DNA of 64,000 nt. Source: Hymenobacter armeniacus (lineage in GTDB: Bacteria > Bacteroidota > Bacteroidia > Cytophagales > Hymenobacteraceae). The stretch lies in the NCBI RefSeq assembly GCF_014699055.1, contig NZ_JACXAC010000004.1:496001-560000 (forward strand), given 5' to 3'. Shown here piece by piece: positions 43,701-53,646 of the stretch (position 1 is its first letter; every line of letters starts with the position of its first letter). The position numbers were made by a program, and so were the translations under genes. The notes beneath the pieces were generated by a model. It searched no databases. It was not told the origin of the DNA and saw only the letters and a program-made list of their open reading frames with translations.

Positions 43701-46700
43701 TCGGTCATTGAACTGTACAGCGCGGCCGCCGACCCCACCGGTTTCGGCGAAGGCCGCACCTACCTGACCACCGTCACCGAAGGCACTTCGGACAATGACA
43801 CCCGTACCGGCCTGAGCTACTCGGGCCTGGTTAACGGCCTCAACCAAGGTTCGGACAACTCGGCCAATGGTTTCAGCTTCAGCATTCCGTTGGCTTCGCT
43901 GCCGGGCGGCACGCTGGCGGCCGGAACCCTGCTCACCAGCACCGCTACGCTGAGCAGCGCCACTTCGGAATTCTCGGGCAACGTGGCCACCAACTTGGCC
44001 CCCGTGGCCAACGACGTGACCAACGATGCCCTGCCCACCAACAGCCCCGCGGTGGTCCTCAACCCCAACCTGTCGGCCACGGCCGATGGCGCCGGCAACA
44101 CCATTGCTTCGTACACGGTGTTTGCGCCCGCCACGGGCGGCACGCTCTTCTTCAACGGCTCGGCCGTGTCGGCCGCCGGCACCACGGTGAACGCCAACCA
44201 GCTCGGTTTGCTGACCTTCCAGCCCACCTCGGGCTTCACGGGCAACGCCACGTTTAGCTACACGGCCACCGACAACAACGGCGTGGCATCAAACACGGCC
44301 ACCTACACCGTGCCGGTAACGGCCGTGGCCAATGTGGCCACCACCATCACGGGTGCCAACCCCAACGCGGGCGGCACTTTGACTCTGGCGGCCACTTTCC
44401 GCAACCTCGGCCCGAACGACGCCCTCACGGTGACGCGCTTCGTGCAGCTGCCGGCCGGCCTTACCTCGAACGGAGGCACGGTGACGGCTGCGGGCGGCAC
44501 CTACAACAACCTCACGGGCTTGGTAACCTTCGGGACCGTGTCTCCGCTGGCTTCGGGCTCGACGGCTCAAGACGTTTCCATTACGGTAACGAACCTGCCG
44601 GCTACCTACTCCACCATCACGGCCGTGTCGCGCATTGCGACCACCAGCGACGAGAACGGTGCCACCGCCAACAACGTGGCGCAGGTGACGCTGACGGTGA
44701 ACCCGCAAAGCGACCTGACCACGACTCTCACGGGCCAGGCCAGCGTGGTGTACCAAAACCTCGCTACCTACGTGGTGACCACGCGCAACAACGGTGTGTC
44801 GCCGGCTGGTGCGGCCGTGCAAACGGTGCAGATGCCCTCGGGCCTGTCGGGCGTGTTCGCCACCAACGGCGGTACCTACAACAGCGGCAATGGCATTGTG
44901 ACCTTCCCGGCCGTGGCCTTGGCCCCCGGCGAAGTGGTGACCAATTCGATTAGCTTCACGGCTCCCGGCACCGGCTATTCGCCTTCGGCGCTGGTTACGT
45001 TGACTTCGGCCACCGACACGAACCCAGGCAACAACACGGCTTATCTGAACGGGTCGGCCACTCCTGTATCCACGTCTATCGACACGGGCACGGGCGCTGG
45101 CACCAACGTGTACACGACCATTTCGGGCCCGGCCCAGGTTTCGGCCGGTGGCCCGCTGACTTACGTGGTGACGCAGGGCAACCGCGGCCCACTCACGGCG
45201 GCCAACGTGCAATCGCGCGTGATGCTTCCCGTGGGCCAAACCACCTCGACCATGACGGTGGACGGCGGCATTGCCACCCTGAGCGGCACCACGCTCACCT
45301 TCCCCAACGGCGCTACGTATTCGCAAACCACCGGCGTGCTCACGCTCCCAGTTATTGCCTCGCAAGGCAGCGCCGCTACTACTTCGTACAGCATCGTGCT
45401 GGACGCTCCGAAGGCCGGCACTTCGTTTGCGGTGAGCACCAACGTGACCACCACGTCGCTCGACCTCGTGCCGGCCGATAACGTGGCGACCACAGAGACG
45501 GAAATCCTCCCGGTGACGGACGTGGCCATCAGCATCTTCAACACCCGCGTCAATGGCGGTGGGCCGGCCACGAACAACGAAACGGCTGGCCAAATCGTGA
45601 CGTACGGCGTGCAAACGGTTAACAACACGACCATCGCAGCTCAGAGCGTGCAACAGTCTGTGAACCTGTCGGTGGGTTTCGACCCCGCCACGTTGCAGGT
45701 GAACGGTGCTACGGGCACGGTAGGCGCCACCACCGTTACGTTTGCTTCGGGTGCGGTGTACACCATTGCCACCGGCACGCTGGTGCTGCCTGCCATCGCC
45801 AATCTGGTGGGCAACGGCACGGCGTTCACGACGGTGAGCTATGAGGTAAGCGGCAACGGCCCCCTGCGGGCCTCGGCTCAAGTTTCGACTACCACCACGG
45901 AGTCGAACTTGACCAACAATGCCTCGCAGTTCAACCCCTCCAACGGCAACACCGTGACGCTGGCAGTGGATGCCACTGTGCAGATTGCGGGCCCCGCGCA
46001 AGCGGTGGTGGGCAACCCGGTGCTCTACACCGTGACGACTTCCAACAACGGCCCGTCCACTTCGGGTACTACGGCCACCAGCCTCGTGCTGCCGGCCAAC
46101 CTGGCTCCGGCTACCTTGTTGCTGAACAACGCCACGGGCACCTCGAACGGCACCACGGTGACGTTTGCCAACGGCAGCGTGTACACGCTCAGCACCGGCG
46201 CCCTCACGGCTCCGACCACCAGCCCCACGCTTACTCGCCCCGACGCGCCCGGTACCAGCTTCACGGTGCAGTTCCTTGCCCCTAACGTGACTTTGCTGCG
46301 CGTGACGGCAGCCGTTGCTTCTTCGGCCACCGACGTCAACTCGGCTAATAACTCGGCCCAAATCATCACGCCGCTCAGCACCTCGGCCCTGACCGGCCTG
46401 GACCTGGCCACCACCCTGACGGGCCCCACGACCCCGGTAGCCGGCTCCACTGGCCGCTTCACCTTGACGACGACCAATGGCACCGTGCAAGCGGCCACCA
46501 ACGTGGTGCAAACCGTGTCGCTGCCTTCTGGCCTGCGCAACAACGGCGGCACCGTGACGGTGAGCGGCGGCGGTATCTACGACAACGCCACCGGCGTGGT
46601 GACCTTCCCGGCCACGGCCAGCCTGGCCACCAGCGGCAGCATCGTCAACACCATTGACGTCACGCTGCCGGGTACTTCGTTCACCGCCACGGCCACGGCC

Positions 46701-48449
46701 ACGCTCGACAACCCCGATACGAACCCGGCCAACAACACGGCCGCCGTGCCGGTAACTCCGGCTTCCCGCGCCGATGTAACGACGGCCATCAGCGGGCCGG
46801 CTGCAGCCATGGCCGGTGCCACGGTGTCTTACGCCATTGTGACGACCAATAACGGCCCGTCGGCGGCCGGCAACACCACGCAAACCCTGAACCTGCCCGC
46901 CGGCGTGACTTCGTACAGCCTCAACGGCGCTTCGCCTGTCGGCGGCAGTGGCACGGTGACCATTCGCGCGGCTGGCACCCTGGCAGCGGGCGCTTCGGAA
47001 ACGGTGATTGTCTCCTTCGCAGCTCCCACGGCCAATTTTGTGGTGCGCACCGACGTGACCACCACCACCACCGAAACCACTCCCAACGCCACCAACACCG
47101 CTTCGGTGTCGACCAGCGTGCTGAACCAGCGCCCGGTGGCCTACGACGTGGTGAACACTTCGATGACGCCCGAAGGCAACACGGCCGACCGCCAGTCCAT
47201 CTCGCCCTTCGTCGTGACCGACGCCGAAAGCACCGTTATCTCGTTCCAGCTGGTGAGCATCCCGAACGCCACCACGCAGGGCACCCTGTACTACACCAAC
47301 GGCGGCACCCCTACGGCCATCACCACGGCCAACTTCAGCAGCCTGAACCTGACGCTGACTCAGATGCAGAGCCTGTCGTTTGACCCGGTGAGCAGCTACG
47401 TGGGCACGGTGGCCTTCACCTACACTGGCACCGACCCCCAGGGTGGGGTTTCCAACACGGCTACCTACACCCTGGCCGTGGGCGCAGACAACAACTCGGT
47501 GTATGCCCGCACGCCTAGCAAAGGCGGCAACGCTAACAAGTACGCGGCGGGCGATGTGCTGGCCTACGGCATCGACATCAACGGCGCGCAGTACAACACG
47601 GCCGGGCTGATTTACGATGCCACGACCGGCAAGGCACCCGTCACCGGCACCGGTGCCGTGAACAACGGCATCCAGTCGGCCTCCATCAGCGCCGCCGACG
47701 TGACGCTGCTGGCCACTTACGGCATCGCCTTCAGCACGACCACGGGCCTGTTCACGGTATCGGACCCCACCAAACTGCCGCGCTTGGGCATTACGCTCCC
47801 CAGCATCAACGTGACGACGATTGACACCAAAGGCGGCACGAACGTCGTTCCGGTGACTATCATCACGGGCGCGGTGCCGCTGCCGGTGGAGCTGAAAGAG
47901 TTTGCTGTGACGACCGTGAAAAACATCGACGCCGCCCTGACCTGGACCACGGCTTCGGAGAAGAACAACGACCATTTCAACGTGGAGCGTAGCCTCAACG
48001 GCACCGACTTCGTGCAAATCGCACAGGTGAAAGGACAAGGCTCGACTGCTACCAGCACCAGCTACGCCCTGACCGATGCCGGCATCGGCAGCAAAGCCAC
48101 GGGCCAGGTGTACTACCGCCTGCTGCAGGTGGACGCCGACGGCACGAGCACCTACTCGCCGGTGCGCACGGTGACCTTCACCAAGAGCGCCGTTGAACTG
48201 GGCATTGCCCTCTCGCCGAACCCCGCTTCGGGCCGCACGCAACTCGACCTGACCTCGCTGCCCACCGGTACCTACCAGGTGAGCGTGCTCGACGCCACGG
48301 GCCGCACGGTGCTGAGCAAAGTGCTGCCGGCCGGTCTGGCGCACGCCCTCGACCTGAACACCATCGCCAGCGGCACCTACGTGGTGCTGGTACGTGGCCA
48401 GAACGGCGGCCAGGTAGTGAACTTGACCAAGCGCCTCATCAAAGAATAA
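40797..48449 (+). CDS. Giant T9SS-exported protein with DUF11 repeats, SdrB-like and beta-helix domains
   Basis: 2550 residues with signal peptide MRQTLSISTF...GARAQ. An N-terminal propeller-like domain (~27-320) precedes a first DUF11-type domain (~325-440, DVTYTIRVKNTGTVTATNV). Then come an SdrB/Cna-B-like domain (~513-625, ISGTVFEDVNYGGG), a right-handed beta-helix region (~680-950), a cadherin-like domain (~1068-1174), about seven DUF11 repeats (~1175-2110, each with xTTxxGPAxxxxG and TxNNGPS-like boxes) and a second cadherin-like domain (~2112-2230). The C-terminus has PVELKEFAV, a fibronectin-like part and a T9SS type A tail (SPNPASGRTQL). Probably a cell-surface or extracellular adhesin-like protein. 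The first ~1.5 kb has clearly lower GC than the rest. Confidence 0.9.
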   Translation: MRQTLSISTFLLLALLAFVPIGARAQTAGAAFSCDGVFYQIRQVGLGTGGTAPYHSQLFKVNRNVTPAADPTTTAYTTTLLLDLATGLGLPASSDFVVNSLAYNALDGYLYALTYPTNNAATFPAIHLYKIGQTGVEDVGVIKINGATPAQYPQLAAGVIDANGMYYASPRNLADASNKNNLFRLDLSQPTVAARLNAVTVPMDFYTTASPTVTVTPASTQDFSFIDIALNPVDNLLYGVYSLGSVYKFDFTTTPGRARVTRVGTAPGTSPNLGSVSFDLAGNLYAYSNEGDFYSVNLTTGAGTDIGNVPTASVTDGASCVSPSQRIDVVKELSNVVAINATTFDVTYTIRVKNTGTVTATNVQITDFLRGATNNTTFPASTSVTIQSIAINANGTSLALNSAYTGQGTNGDLLTGNQQLTAGQSASLTFTARVVFPAGGVPSTAQNNRAYASSISGTTANPGYSLQGTNGVLIIPPGDLIATDASTNGAVLPATANGDTPSPTPVTFAPSISGTVFEDVNYGGGLGRSQGTSSGVGRSGARVELYNVTAGVATYSTFATTAADGSYSFTGLTAGNSYVVRVVNNTVTSSRSGYTTAAIPVQTYRTQVTAAGGTIPDGNRVGGEDPSRYDAAQGGTGTTLAFLASVTGIIAESQAPIVLGTAAAGAPAVNVDFGYNFDTVVNNNDVSTVSGNNAQGSLRQFIINSNALGGESTLAQVYTASNGTTTALTTGRETSIFMMPNGTAVAGQVAGLTSEFSGGVATITLIPALPAITGPLTVIDGSTQTRSTGNTNAAVTTAGAESTGPEVLIDLNTSPGLTFSGANEALLNMGITNSLLASSGVIVSGTATSLDVIGNTIYGNGVNISLLSGASGSTISGNVIRSSTRASGGGIVAQSGTGTNTFSQNVYGGNNGLAIDLTNGTTTNGDGVTLNDNGDADTGANGLLNFPVITSATISGTNLIVKGYARSGSVIELYSAAADPTGFGEGRTYLTTVTEGTSDNDTRTGLSYSGLVNGLNQGSDNSANGFSFSIPLASLPGGTLAAGTLLTSTATLSSATSEFSGNVATNLAPVANDVTNDALPTNSPAVVLNPNLSATADGAGNTIASYTVFAPATGGTLFFNGSAVSAAGTTVNANQLGLLTFQPTSGFTGNATFSYTATDNNGVASNTATYTVPVTAVANVATTITGANPNAGGTLTLAATFRNLGPNDALTVTRFVQLPAGLTSNGGTVTAAGGTYNNLTGLVTFGTVSPLASGSTAQDVSITVTNLPATYSTITAVSRIATTSDENGATANNVAQVTLTVNPQSDLTTTLTGQASVVYQNLATYVVTTRNNGVSPAGAAVQTVQMPSGLSGVFATNGGTYNSGNGIVTFPAVALAPGEVVTNSISFTAPGTGYSPSALVTLTSATDTNPGNNTAYLNGSATPVSTSIDTGTGAGTNVYTTISGPAQVSAGGPLTYVVTQGNRGPLTAANVQSRVMLPVGQTTSTMTVDGGIATLSGTTLTFPNGATYSQTTGVLTLPVIASQGSAATTSYSIVLDAPKAGTSFAVSTNVTTTSLDLVPADNVATTETEILPVTDVAISIFNTRVNGGGPATNNETAGQIVTYGVQTVNNTTIAAQSVQQSVNLSVGFDPATLQVNGATGTVGATTVTFASGAVYTIATGTLVLPAIANLVGNGTAFTTVSYEVSGNGPLRASAQVSTTTTESNLTNNASQFNPSNGNTVTLAVDATVQIAGPAQAVVGNPVLYTVTTSNNGPSTSGTTATSLVLPANLAPATLLLNNATGTSNGTTVTFANGSVYTLSTGALTAPTTSPTLTRPDAPGTSFTVQFLAPNVTLLRVTAAVASSATDVNSANNSAQIITPLSTSALTGLDLATTLTGPTTPVAGSTGRFTLTTTNGTVQAATNVVQTVSLPSGLRNNGGTVTVSGGGIYDNATGVVTFPATASLATSGSIVNTIDVTLPGTSFTATATATLDNPDTNPANNTAAVPVTPASRADVTTAISGPAAAMAGATVSYAIVTTNNGPSAAGNTTQTLNLPAGVTSYSLNGASPVGGSGTVTIRAAGTLAAGASETVIVSFAAPTANFVVRTDVTTTTTETTPNATNTASVSTSVLNQRPVAYDVVNTSMTPEGNTADRQSISPFVVTDAESTVISFQLVSIPNATTQGTLYYTNGGTPTAITTANFSSLNLTLTQMQSLSFDPVSSYVGTVAFTYTGTDPQGGVSNTATYTLAVGADNNSVYARTPSKGGNANKYAAGDVLAYGIDINGAQYNTAGLIYDATTGKAPVTGTGAVNNGIQSASISAADVTLLATYGIAFSTTTGLFTVSDPTKLPRLGITLPSINVTTIDTKGGTNVVPVTIITGAVPLPVELKEFAVTTVKNIDAALTWTTASEKNNDHFNVERSLNGTDFVQIAQVKGQGSTATSTSYALTDAGIGSKATGQVYYRLLQVDADGTSTYSPVRTVTFTKSAVELGIALSPNPASGRTQLDLTSLPTGTYQVSVLDATGRTVLSKVLPAGLAHALDLNTIASGTYVVLVRGQNGGQVVNLTKRLIKE

Positions 48450-48481
48450 CGGATGAGCGACTGCCGGCTTGCCGGTGCATG

Positions 48482-48517
48482 AAAAAGCCCTCCCCACGCC
48501 GGGGAGGGCTTTTTTTA
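48482..48517 (+). terminator. Rho-independent terminator of the DUF11 giant gene
   Basis: AAAAAGCCCTCCCC / GGGGAGGGCTTTTT stem, 5-nt loop, run of seven T. It lies 33 bp after the stop codon. Confidence 0.92.
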
Positions 48518-48597
48518 TGGCTGCGGCGCCGGCCGGCGCAACCCCGGGCCCTCCCGGCCGGTTAGACCAATCCGGACAGGGACTGATTTTGACTTTG

Positions 48598-49518
48598 ATG
48601 CAATACGACGTGTTGATAATTGGCGCGGGCAGCGCCGGGCTGGCGGCGGCCCTCACGCTGGGGCGCTGCCTGCGCCGGGTGCTGCTGGCCGACGGCGGGC
48701 GCCCGCGCAACGAATGCTCGCCCGGCGTGCACGGCTTTCTGACCCGCGACGGCGTGACGCCGGCCGAACTGCTGCGCCTGGGCCACGAACAGCTGCGTCC
48801 CTACGAAACCGTGGAAGTGCAGTGCGTACGCATCGAGCGTGTGGTGCCGGAGGCGGGCGGCTTCCGGGCTACCGGTCGCGGCACCGCCGACGACGCGCCG
48901 CTTAGCATCACGGCCCGGCGGGTGCTGCTGGCCACGGGCGTGACCGATGTGCTGCCGCCGCTGCCGGGCTTTCGGGAGCTGTGGGGGCGGGGCGTGCTGC
49001 ACTGCCCGTATTGCCACGGCTGGGAGGTGCGGGAGCAACCCCTGGCCGTGTACGGGCAGGGCCGCACCGTGACGGGCCTGGCCCTGCTGGTGAGCCGCTG
49101 GAGCCCCGACGTGGTGGTGGTGACCAATGGCCCCGGCCACCTCACACCGAATGCCCGGCGCCGCCTGCGCCGCCATCACATCCGCATCAACGAGGAGCCT
49201 ATTGCCCGGCTCGTGGGCACCGACGAGCGGGACTTGCGCAGCATCGAGTTTGCCGATGGCAGCCAACTGGCGCGCGCCGCGCTGTTTCTGCACGCGCCCC
49301 AGCTGCAGCGCAGCACGCTGGCCGAAGAGATGGGCGCCCGCATCACCAGCAAAGGGGCCGTGTGGGTCGATTCGGGCCTGCAAACGTCGGTGCGCCACGT
49401 ATACGCCGCCGGCGACACCACGCCCGGTGCCCAGCAGGCCCTGATAGCCGCCGCCGAAGGCAACCGGGCCGCCATTCTCATCAACGAAAGCCTGACACGC
49501 GAGGAATGCCCGCGCTGA
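48598..49518 (+). CDS. FAD-dependent NAD(P) oxidoreductase, thioredoxin-reductase-like
   Basis: 306 residues from ATG at 48598; the frame is open further back but runs into the preceding terminator. FAD-binding MQYDVLIIGAGSAGLAAALTL at the N-terminus, a CPYCHGWE redox pair at C136 and C139 in the thioredoxin reductase position, a second nucleotide-binding segment around YGQGRTVTGLAL, and a C-terminal FAD motif (VYAAGDTTPGAQQALIAAAEG). Related flavoproteins reduce small disulfide proteins or other acceptors; a thioredoxin partner is not encoded nearby. Convergent with the sigma factor gene, 6 bp between stops. Confidence 0.88.
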   Translation: MQYDVLIIGAGSAGLAAALTLGRCLRRVLLADGGRPRNECSPGVHGFLTRDGVTPAELLRLGHEQLRPYETVEVQCVRIERVVPEAGGFRATGRGTADDAPLSITARRVLLATGVTDVLPPLPGFRELWGRGVLHCPYCHGWEVREQPLAVYGQGRTVTGLALLVSRWSPDVVVVTNGPGHLTPNARRRLRRHHIRINEEPIARLVGTDERDLRSIEFADGSQLARAALFLHAPQLQRSTLAEEMGARITSKGAVWVDSGLQTSVRHVYAAGDTTPGAQQALIAAAEGNRAAILINESLTREECPR

Positions 49519-49524
49519 ACCACG

Positions 49525-50079
49525 CTACCGCACGAGCTGCGACAGCGCCTGCAGCGCAGCGCGGGCCCGCGTCTTGACGGTGGCTACCGGGATGCCGAGC
49601 TGCTCGGCGGCTTCGGCCTGGGTGCAGCCGCCGAAATACAGCAGGTCGATGACCTCGCGCTGGCGCGGCTTGAGGCGCAGCACGAACTCGCGCAGGCCAA
49701 TGTGCTCGGGGTTGAACGACGCGGGCGCCGGGGCCCGCTGCGCCCTGCCCACTTCCAGGGAGCGGTTGGCGCTATGGAAGCGGTGGCGCGGGCTGCGCAG
49801 GGCATCGATGGCCTGGTTGCAGCACACCCGCACCATCCACGTGAAAAGACGGCCGCGGCCGGCGTCGTAGCGGTCGATGCTCAGCCAAACCTTCAGGAGG
49901 CCTTCCTGCAACACATCCTGGGCGAGGTTTTCGTCGCGCACCAGGCGTAGAATGACCGTGAACAGGTTGCGGGAATAGTGGTCGTGGAGGAGTTGTAGAG
50001 CTTGTTCGTCGCGGGCCAGGAGGCGCTGCACCAGCGCTTCCTCGTCGGCCGCTGCTAGCAGCGCCAGGGTTGATTTCAT
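49525..50079 (-). CDS. ECF-type RNA polymerase sigma factor
   Basis: 184 residues from ATG at 50079 (an upstream in-frame start at 50106 is less likely). Region 2 covers ~10-85 (DEEALVQRLLARDEQALQLL through FTWMVRVCCNQAIDALR). Region 4 covers ~130-182 (LKPRQREVIDLLYFGGCTQAE, then LGIPVATVKTRARAALQAL). It resembles the SigK-like ECF group, which usually pairs with a zinc anti-sigma factor, but no anti-sigma gene is adjacent on either side. A TATCCTTA box near 50131 on the minus strand could be a promoter. Confidence 0.9.
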   Translation of the reverse strand: MKSTLALLAAADEEALVQRLLARDEQALQLLHDHYSRNLFTVILRLVRDENLAQDVLQEGLLKVWLSIDRYDAGRGRLFTWMVRVCCNQAIDALRSPRHRFHSANRSLEVGRAQRAPAPASFNPEHIGLREFVLRLKPRQREVIDLLYFGGCTQAEAAEQLGIPVATVKTRARAALQALSQLVR

Positions 50080-50438
50080 ACAGGACAACAGCCGGAGCCA
50101 GCCCAAGCCCGGGCGGCAGCGGTGTTAAGGATAGAAAATGTGGACTTGAATAGTAAGGGTTTAAAACGGATAATGGCGAGGTTAGGCGACGGCCGCGAAT
50201 AAATAATTTTGGCTTAAAGCCGGTATGGGGTAAGGATAGTCAGGTAGGGCGTTGGGTCAGACCTACGACAAGACGCGGGCGAGCGGATTTGGTGGATGTG
50301 GAAAAGCCTGGGGCGGTGGGCAACTCACGCATCGCGAGCCTCTGTATTTCGGCGCTCCGGCAAACAAGTAGGGGCAGGTGCTGCTTACGCTCTGGCCCGC
50401 GCCAACTCAACCGTAGCGTGGGCGTGGCCATTCTGCTT
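50080..50438. other. 359-bp divergent region between the sigma factor and alpha/beta hydrolase genes
   Basis: The sigma-proximal half is AT-richer (50140-50215) and likely carries its promoter. The other half is GC-rich, and the hydrolase frame is open back to 50289 without a convincing earlier start. No repeat or RNA gene seen. Confidence 0.4.
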
Positions 50439-51149
50439 ATGACTCCTACCATTGTTGCGCTGCATTGCTGGGCCAGCTCGGGCCGCGAGTACGACCTGCT
50501 CGGGCCGCTGCTGCCCACCGGCGTGCGCCTGCTTGCGCCCAGCCTGCCGGGCTTCGGCGGCCAGCCCGTGCCCGCCGATTTTGATTATTCGGTGCGGGCT
50601 TATGCCGACTGGATTGCCGCGTTCATCGCGCAGCACGAGGTGGGCGAGTTCACGCTCATTGGCCACAGCATGAGCGGCAAAATGGCTTTGGCGCTGGCGG
50701 CCCGGCGCCCGGCGGGCCTGCGCCGGCTGGTGCTGCTGTCGCCCTCGCCGCCGCCGGGCGAGCCCATGTCCGACGAAGACCGGGCCGCCTCCGTGGCTGC
50801 GCACGGCAAGCCCGAGGAGGCCGCCAAAACCTTCGAGAAGATAACCCGGCGCCCGCTCGCGCCCGAGCTGCGGGCCCACGTCGTCGCCGACAACCTACGC
50901 ACCACGAAAGCCGCCTGGACCCACTGGCTGCTGGAAGGCGCTCGCGAAGACTTCAGCGCCCTCATGCCCCGGGTGGCGGTGCCCTGCCACCTGCTGGTGG
51001 GCGAAGCCGACCCCGCCATTACGCCCGATACCCAGCGCCGGCTCACGCTGCCGCTGCTGCCGGCGGGCACTCCTTTTCAGGTGGTGGCCGGCGCCGGCCA
51101 CCTGCTGCCCCTGGAAGCCCCGGCCGAAGTGGCAGCCGCCCTCAGCTGA
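50439..51149 (+). CDS. Alpha/beta hydrolase
   Basis: 236 residues from ATG at 50439, which places the first strand TPTIVALHCWASSGREYD at the N-terminus as in the family. Catalytic triad visible: nucleophile S77 in GHSMSG, D191 in GEADPAI, H221 in GAGHLLPLE. No signal peptide, so probably cytoplasmic. It is similar to the small esterase/haloperoxidase-like group; the substrate is unknown. Convergent with the patatin gene, 9 bp between stops, with no hairpin between. Confidence 0.85.
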   Translation: MTPTIVALHCWASSGREYDLLGPLLPTGVRLLAPSLPGFGGQPVPADFDYSVRAYADWIAAFIAQHEVGEFTLIGHSMSGKMALALAARRPAGLRRLVLLSPSPPPGEPMSDEDRAASVAAHGKPEEAAKTFEKITRRPLAPELRAHVVADNLRTTKAAWTHWLLEGAREDFSALMPRVAVPCHLLVGEADPAITPDTQRRLTLPLLPAGTPFQVVAGAGHLLPLEAPAEVAAALS

Positions 51150-51158
51150 GCCCCTCGC

Positions 51159-53468
51159 TTATTCCAGCGCCCGGCTCCGAAACAGCAGGAAGCCCAGGTG
51201 CCCATAGATGCCGAAACGTTCGGCCGGGTCGTCGTAGAAGCGGGCATGCACGGCCAGCGGGCCCACCGGCGTCTGAAAAATCAGGCCCGTGCTGGCCGTC
51301 ACGCGCGGGCGGTCGAAGCCGGCGCGGCGAACGGGCGCCTGAAGCTCGCCCTGCCGCAGCGGCTGGGCGTTCATGTGCGCGTACACTTCGGTGCGCCATT
51401 CCAGCTTTTTCAGGAATGGCTGGGTGTAGCGCAGGCCCACGGCGCCGTAGCGCGCCGAGCGGTAGGCGTCCAGAAACAGCGTACGCGAGTCGGGCAAGGG
51501 CGCAAACACCGGCGCCATGGTTTGCGACGAGCGGAAGGTGGTGAACAGCGGCTGCGTGCTCACCATCAGCTCGCCGAAGTAGCCCCAGGCGTGGCGTTCT
51601 TTTTTCAGGGTGAAAAACCGCTCCACCGTGGCCCGGAACTGCAGCCACTCGCGGTGCTGGGTGTTGGCCAGCTGCTCGGCCGTGGAGCCGGGCGTGTAGG
51701 TCGCCGAGCCGGTCACGGCGCGTAGCGTGTACACGTAGCGGTGGCCGCTGGTGGCGTACTGCTTGCGGTTGAGGGTGTTGCGGGCCAGGCGCAGGGCCGC
51801 CGTGGCGCCCCGAAACACGGTGGCGTCCAGCACGTCGGCCGATTTGATTTCGGTGGAATTGGTGTACTCGTCCTTGGTCACGAAGGTGGCCACGTCGAGC
51901 AGCAGCCGGCTGCGGTAGGTGGGGCTGATGCCGAATTGCCCGCCGAGCTTAGTGTCCTGCTGGCGCACCTGCGTGTTCAGCACGTCGCGCCCCAGCACGC
52001 CGCCCGTGTTCTGGTAGTCCCACTGGTTGTAGGTCACTTCGGGCTCGAAGAAATAGGCAAACTTGGCCGGGATGTTGACGCGGAACGAGCCGTGCGCGCC
52101 GTTGTAGAAGCGGCCCAGGCTCACGTCGGCCGAGGCCGTGTAGAGCAGCCGGCGCAGGTAGCGGTACTCCACCCCAAAAAACAGGTTGTCGATGGGCCGG
52201 TTCGAGAGCACGAAGCCCACCTCGGTGCTCACGTTGTTGTTGCGCTGGGCATCCACGCTGAACACGTAGCCTTTGCGGGCCGCGTCGTAGCGAATGCGCG
52301 GGTAAATGTTCTTAAAGTAGTCGTCCGACGCCAGCCGGTAGTAGCCTTCCTCGATGTCGTCGAGCGAGTACTCGCTGCCGCTTTTCCGGAAAAACCGGGC
52401 CGCATACTCGTTCTGGTCGGGCCGCAGGCCGTTCACCTTCACCTGAATGAAACGCGGCTTGGGCGCCAGCGCCTGGAACGCCAGCCGCCGCTGCTGCAGC
52501 GAAGTAGAATCGACGCGGCGCCCGATGCGCTGCTTTATCTTGTCCATGTTGCGCAGGGCGGCCGTGTCGCCCTCGGCAATGAAGTCCTTCACCCGGTCGA
52601 AGTCGCCCACGCCCATGCCTTCGAGGTCGGGCTGGATGTAGATGCCGTTGCGGCCCACGCTGCCCGTGTCGGCCACGCTCGTGCCCAGGAAGGCCACGGT
52701 GCTGGCCAGCAGCTGGTCGTCGTTTTTGGGGTACTTCTTGAAGGCCACGTCGCCCACGTTCACCCCAATGATGATGTCCGGGGCGAAGGTTTTCTTCATG
52801 GCGCTGGTGGGGAAGTTGTCGTACACGGCGCCGTCGTAGTAGTACTTGCCGTCGAGGTTGCGGATGGGCCGAAACGCCAGCGGAAACGACATCGAGTTGC
52901 GAATGGCGTCCGAAAGCGAACCCTTGCTCTGCTCCACCACCTGCCGCGTGAATACTTCCGAAGCCATGCAGCGAAAGGGCACAAACAGCTTGTCGAAGTC
53001 GTAGCCGCTGCTGGCCGAGGCCGGCGCCAGCAGGCGGGTCAGGGCCAGGTTCAGGTTCAGGTCGTTCACCAGGTTGGTGCTCACGCGGGCTTTGAACGTG
53101 GAGTCGATGGCAATGCCGAGGCGCAAAGCCGAGGGCGAGGGCTCGGCCGTTAGGAAGTTGAAGGTCTTGCTTTCCAGCGGCTTGCCTGAGGTCCAGTTCT
53201 GAAACTCGGGGCTGAGCACGATTTGCTCAATCTCGGCCGGGGAGTAGCCGGCCGCGTACATGCCGCCCACCACCGCGCCCATGCTCGTGCCCACGATGTA
53301 GTCGATGGGAATGTGGTTCTTTTCCAGCTGTTTCAGCACCCCGATGTGGGCCAGGCCTTTGGCCCCGCCGCCGCTGAGCACCAGCCCCACCTTTTGGGCC
53401 TGGGCCGGCAAGAGAGCAAAAACCGCCAGCACCAGCGCCGGCAGCATTTGAGAGGAGAAAAAATTCAT
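51159..53468 (-). CDS. Patatin-like phospholipase fused to an outer-membrane barrel (PlpD-like)
   Basis: 769 residues. Signal peptide [24 protein letters not shown]. The patatin domain (~25-310) has oxyanion [11 protein letters not shown], nucleophile S62 in GTSMG and D212 in [11 protein letters not shown], a complete Ser-Asp dyad. A POTRA-like segment ([18 protein letters not shown], ~345-420) and an Omp85-like barrel (~420-769) follow. This is the arrangement of type Vd autotransporters, in which the lipase is carried across the outer membrane; whether it is released or stays at the surface cannot be told. Downstream is a convergent alpha/beta hydrolase. Confidence 0.9.
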   Translation of the reverse strand: MNFFSSQMLPALVLAVFALLPAQAQKVGLVLSGGGAKGLAHIGVLKQLEKNHIPIDYIVGTSMGAVVGGMYAAGYSPAEIEQIVLSPEFQNWTSGKPLESKTFNFLTAEPSPSALRLGIAIDSTFKARVSTNLVNDLNLNLALTRLLAPASASSGYDFDKLFVPFRCMASEVFTRQVVEQSKGSLSDAIRNSMSFPLAFRPIRNLDGKYYYDGAVYDNFPTSAMKKTFAPDIIIGVNVGDVAFKKYPKNDDQLLASTVAFLGTSVADTGSVGRNGIYIQPDLEGMGVGDFDRVKDFIAEGDTAALRNMDKIKQRIGRRVDSTSLQQRRLAFQALAPKPRFIQVKVNGLRPDQNEYAARFFRKSGSEYSLDDIEEGYYRLASDDYFKNIYPRIRYDAARKGYVFSVDAQRNNNVSTEVGFVLSNRPIDNLFFGVEYRYLRRLLYTASADVSLGRFYNGAHGSFRVNIPAKFAYFFEPEVTYNQWDYQNTGGVLGRDVLNTQVRQQDTKLGGQFGISPTYRSRLLLDVATFVTKDEYTNSTEIKSADVLDATVFRGATAALRLARNTLNRKQYATSGHRYVYTLRAVTGSATYTPGSTAEQLANTQHREWLQFRATVERFFTLKKERHAWGYFGELMVSTQPLFTTFRSSQTMAPVFAPLPDSRTLFLDAYRSARYGAVGLRYTQPFLKKLEWRTEVYAHMNAQPLRQGELQAPVRRAGFDRPRVTASTGLIFQTPVGPLAVHARFYDDPAERFGIYGHLGFLLFRSRALE

Positions 53469-53646
53469 ACACGAACAGAAAAGTAAATCCCGGGCTCGGC
53501 CCGTGCCGCTGGTACGCCGCAGCCCACGGCGAGGTTTTAAGCTAACCCAATGCCGGTGCGTCGCTTTGGCTATCAGGTATTTGAATTGCAGAGAGAATGA
53601 GCTTTGGCCGCCAGTGGCCGTGTGGGGCTTGGCCGCGGGCCACCGC

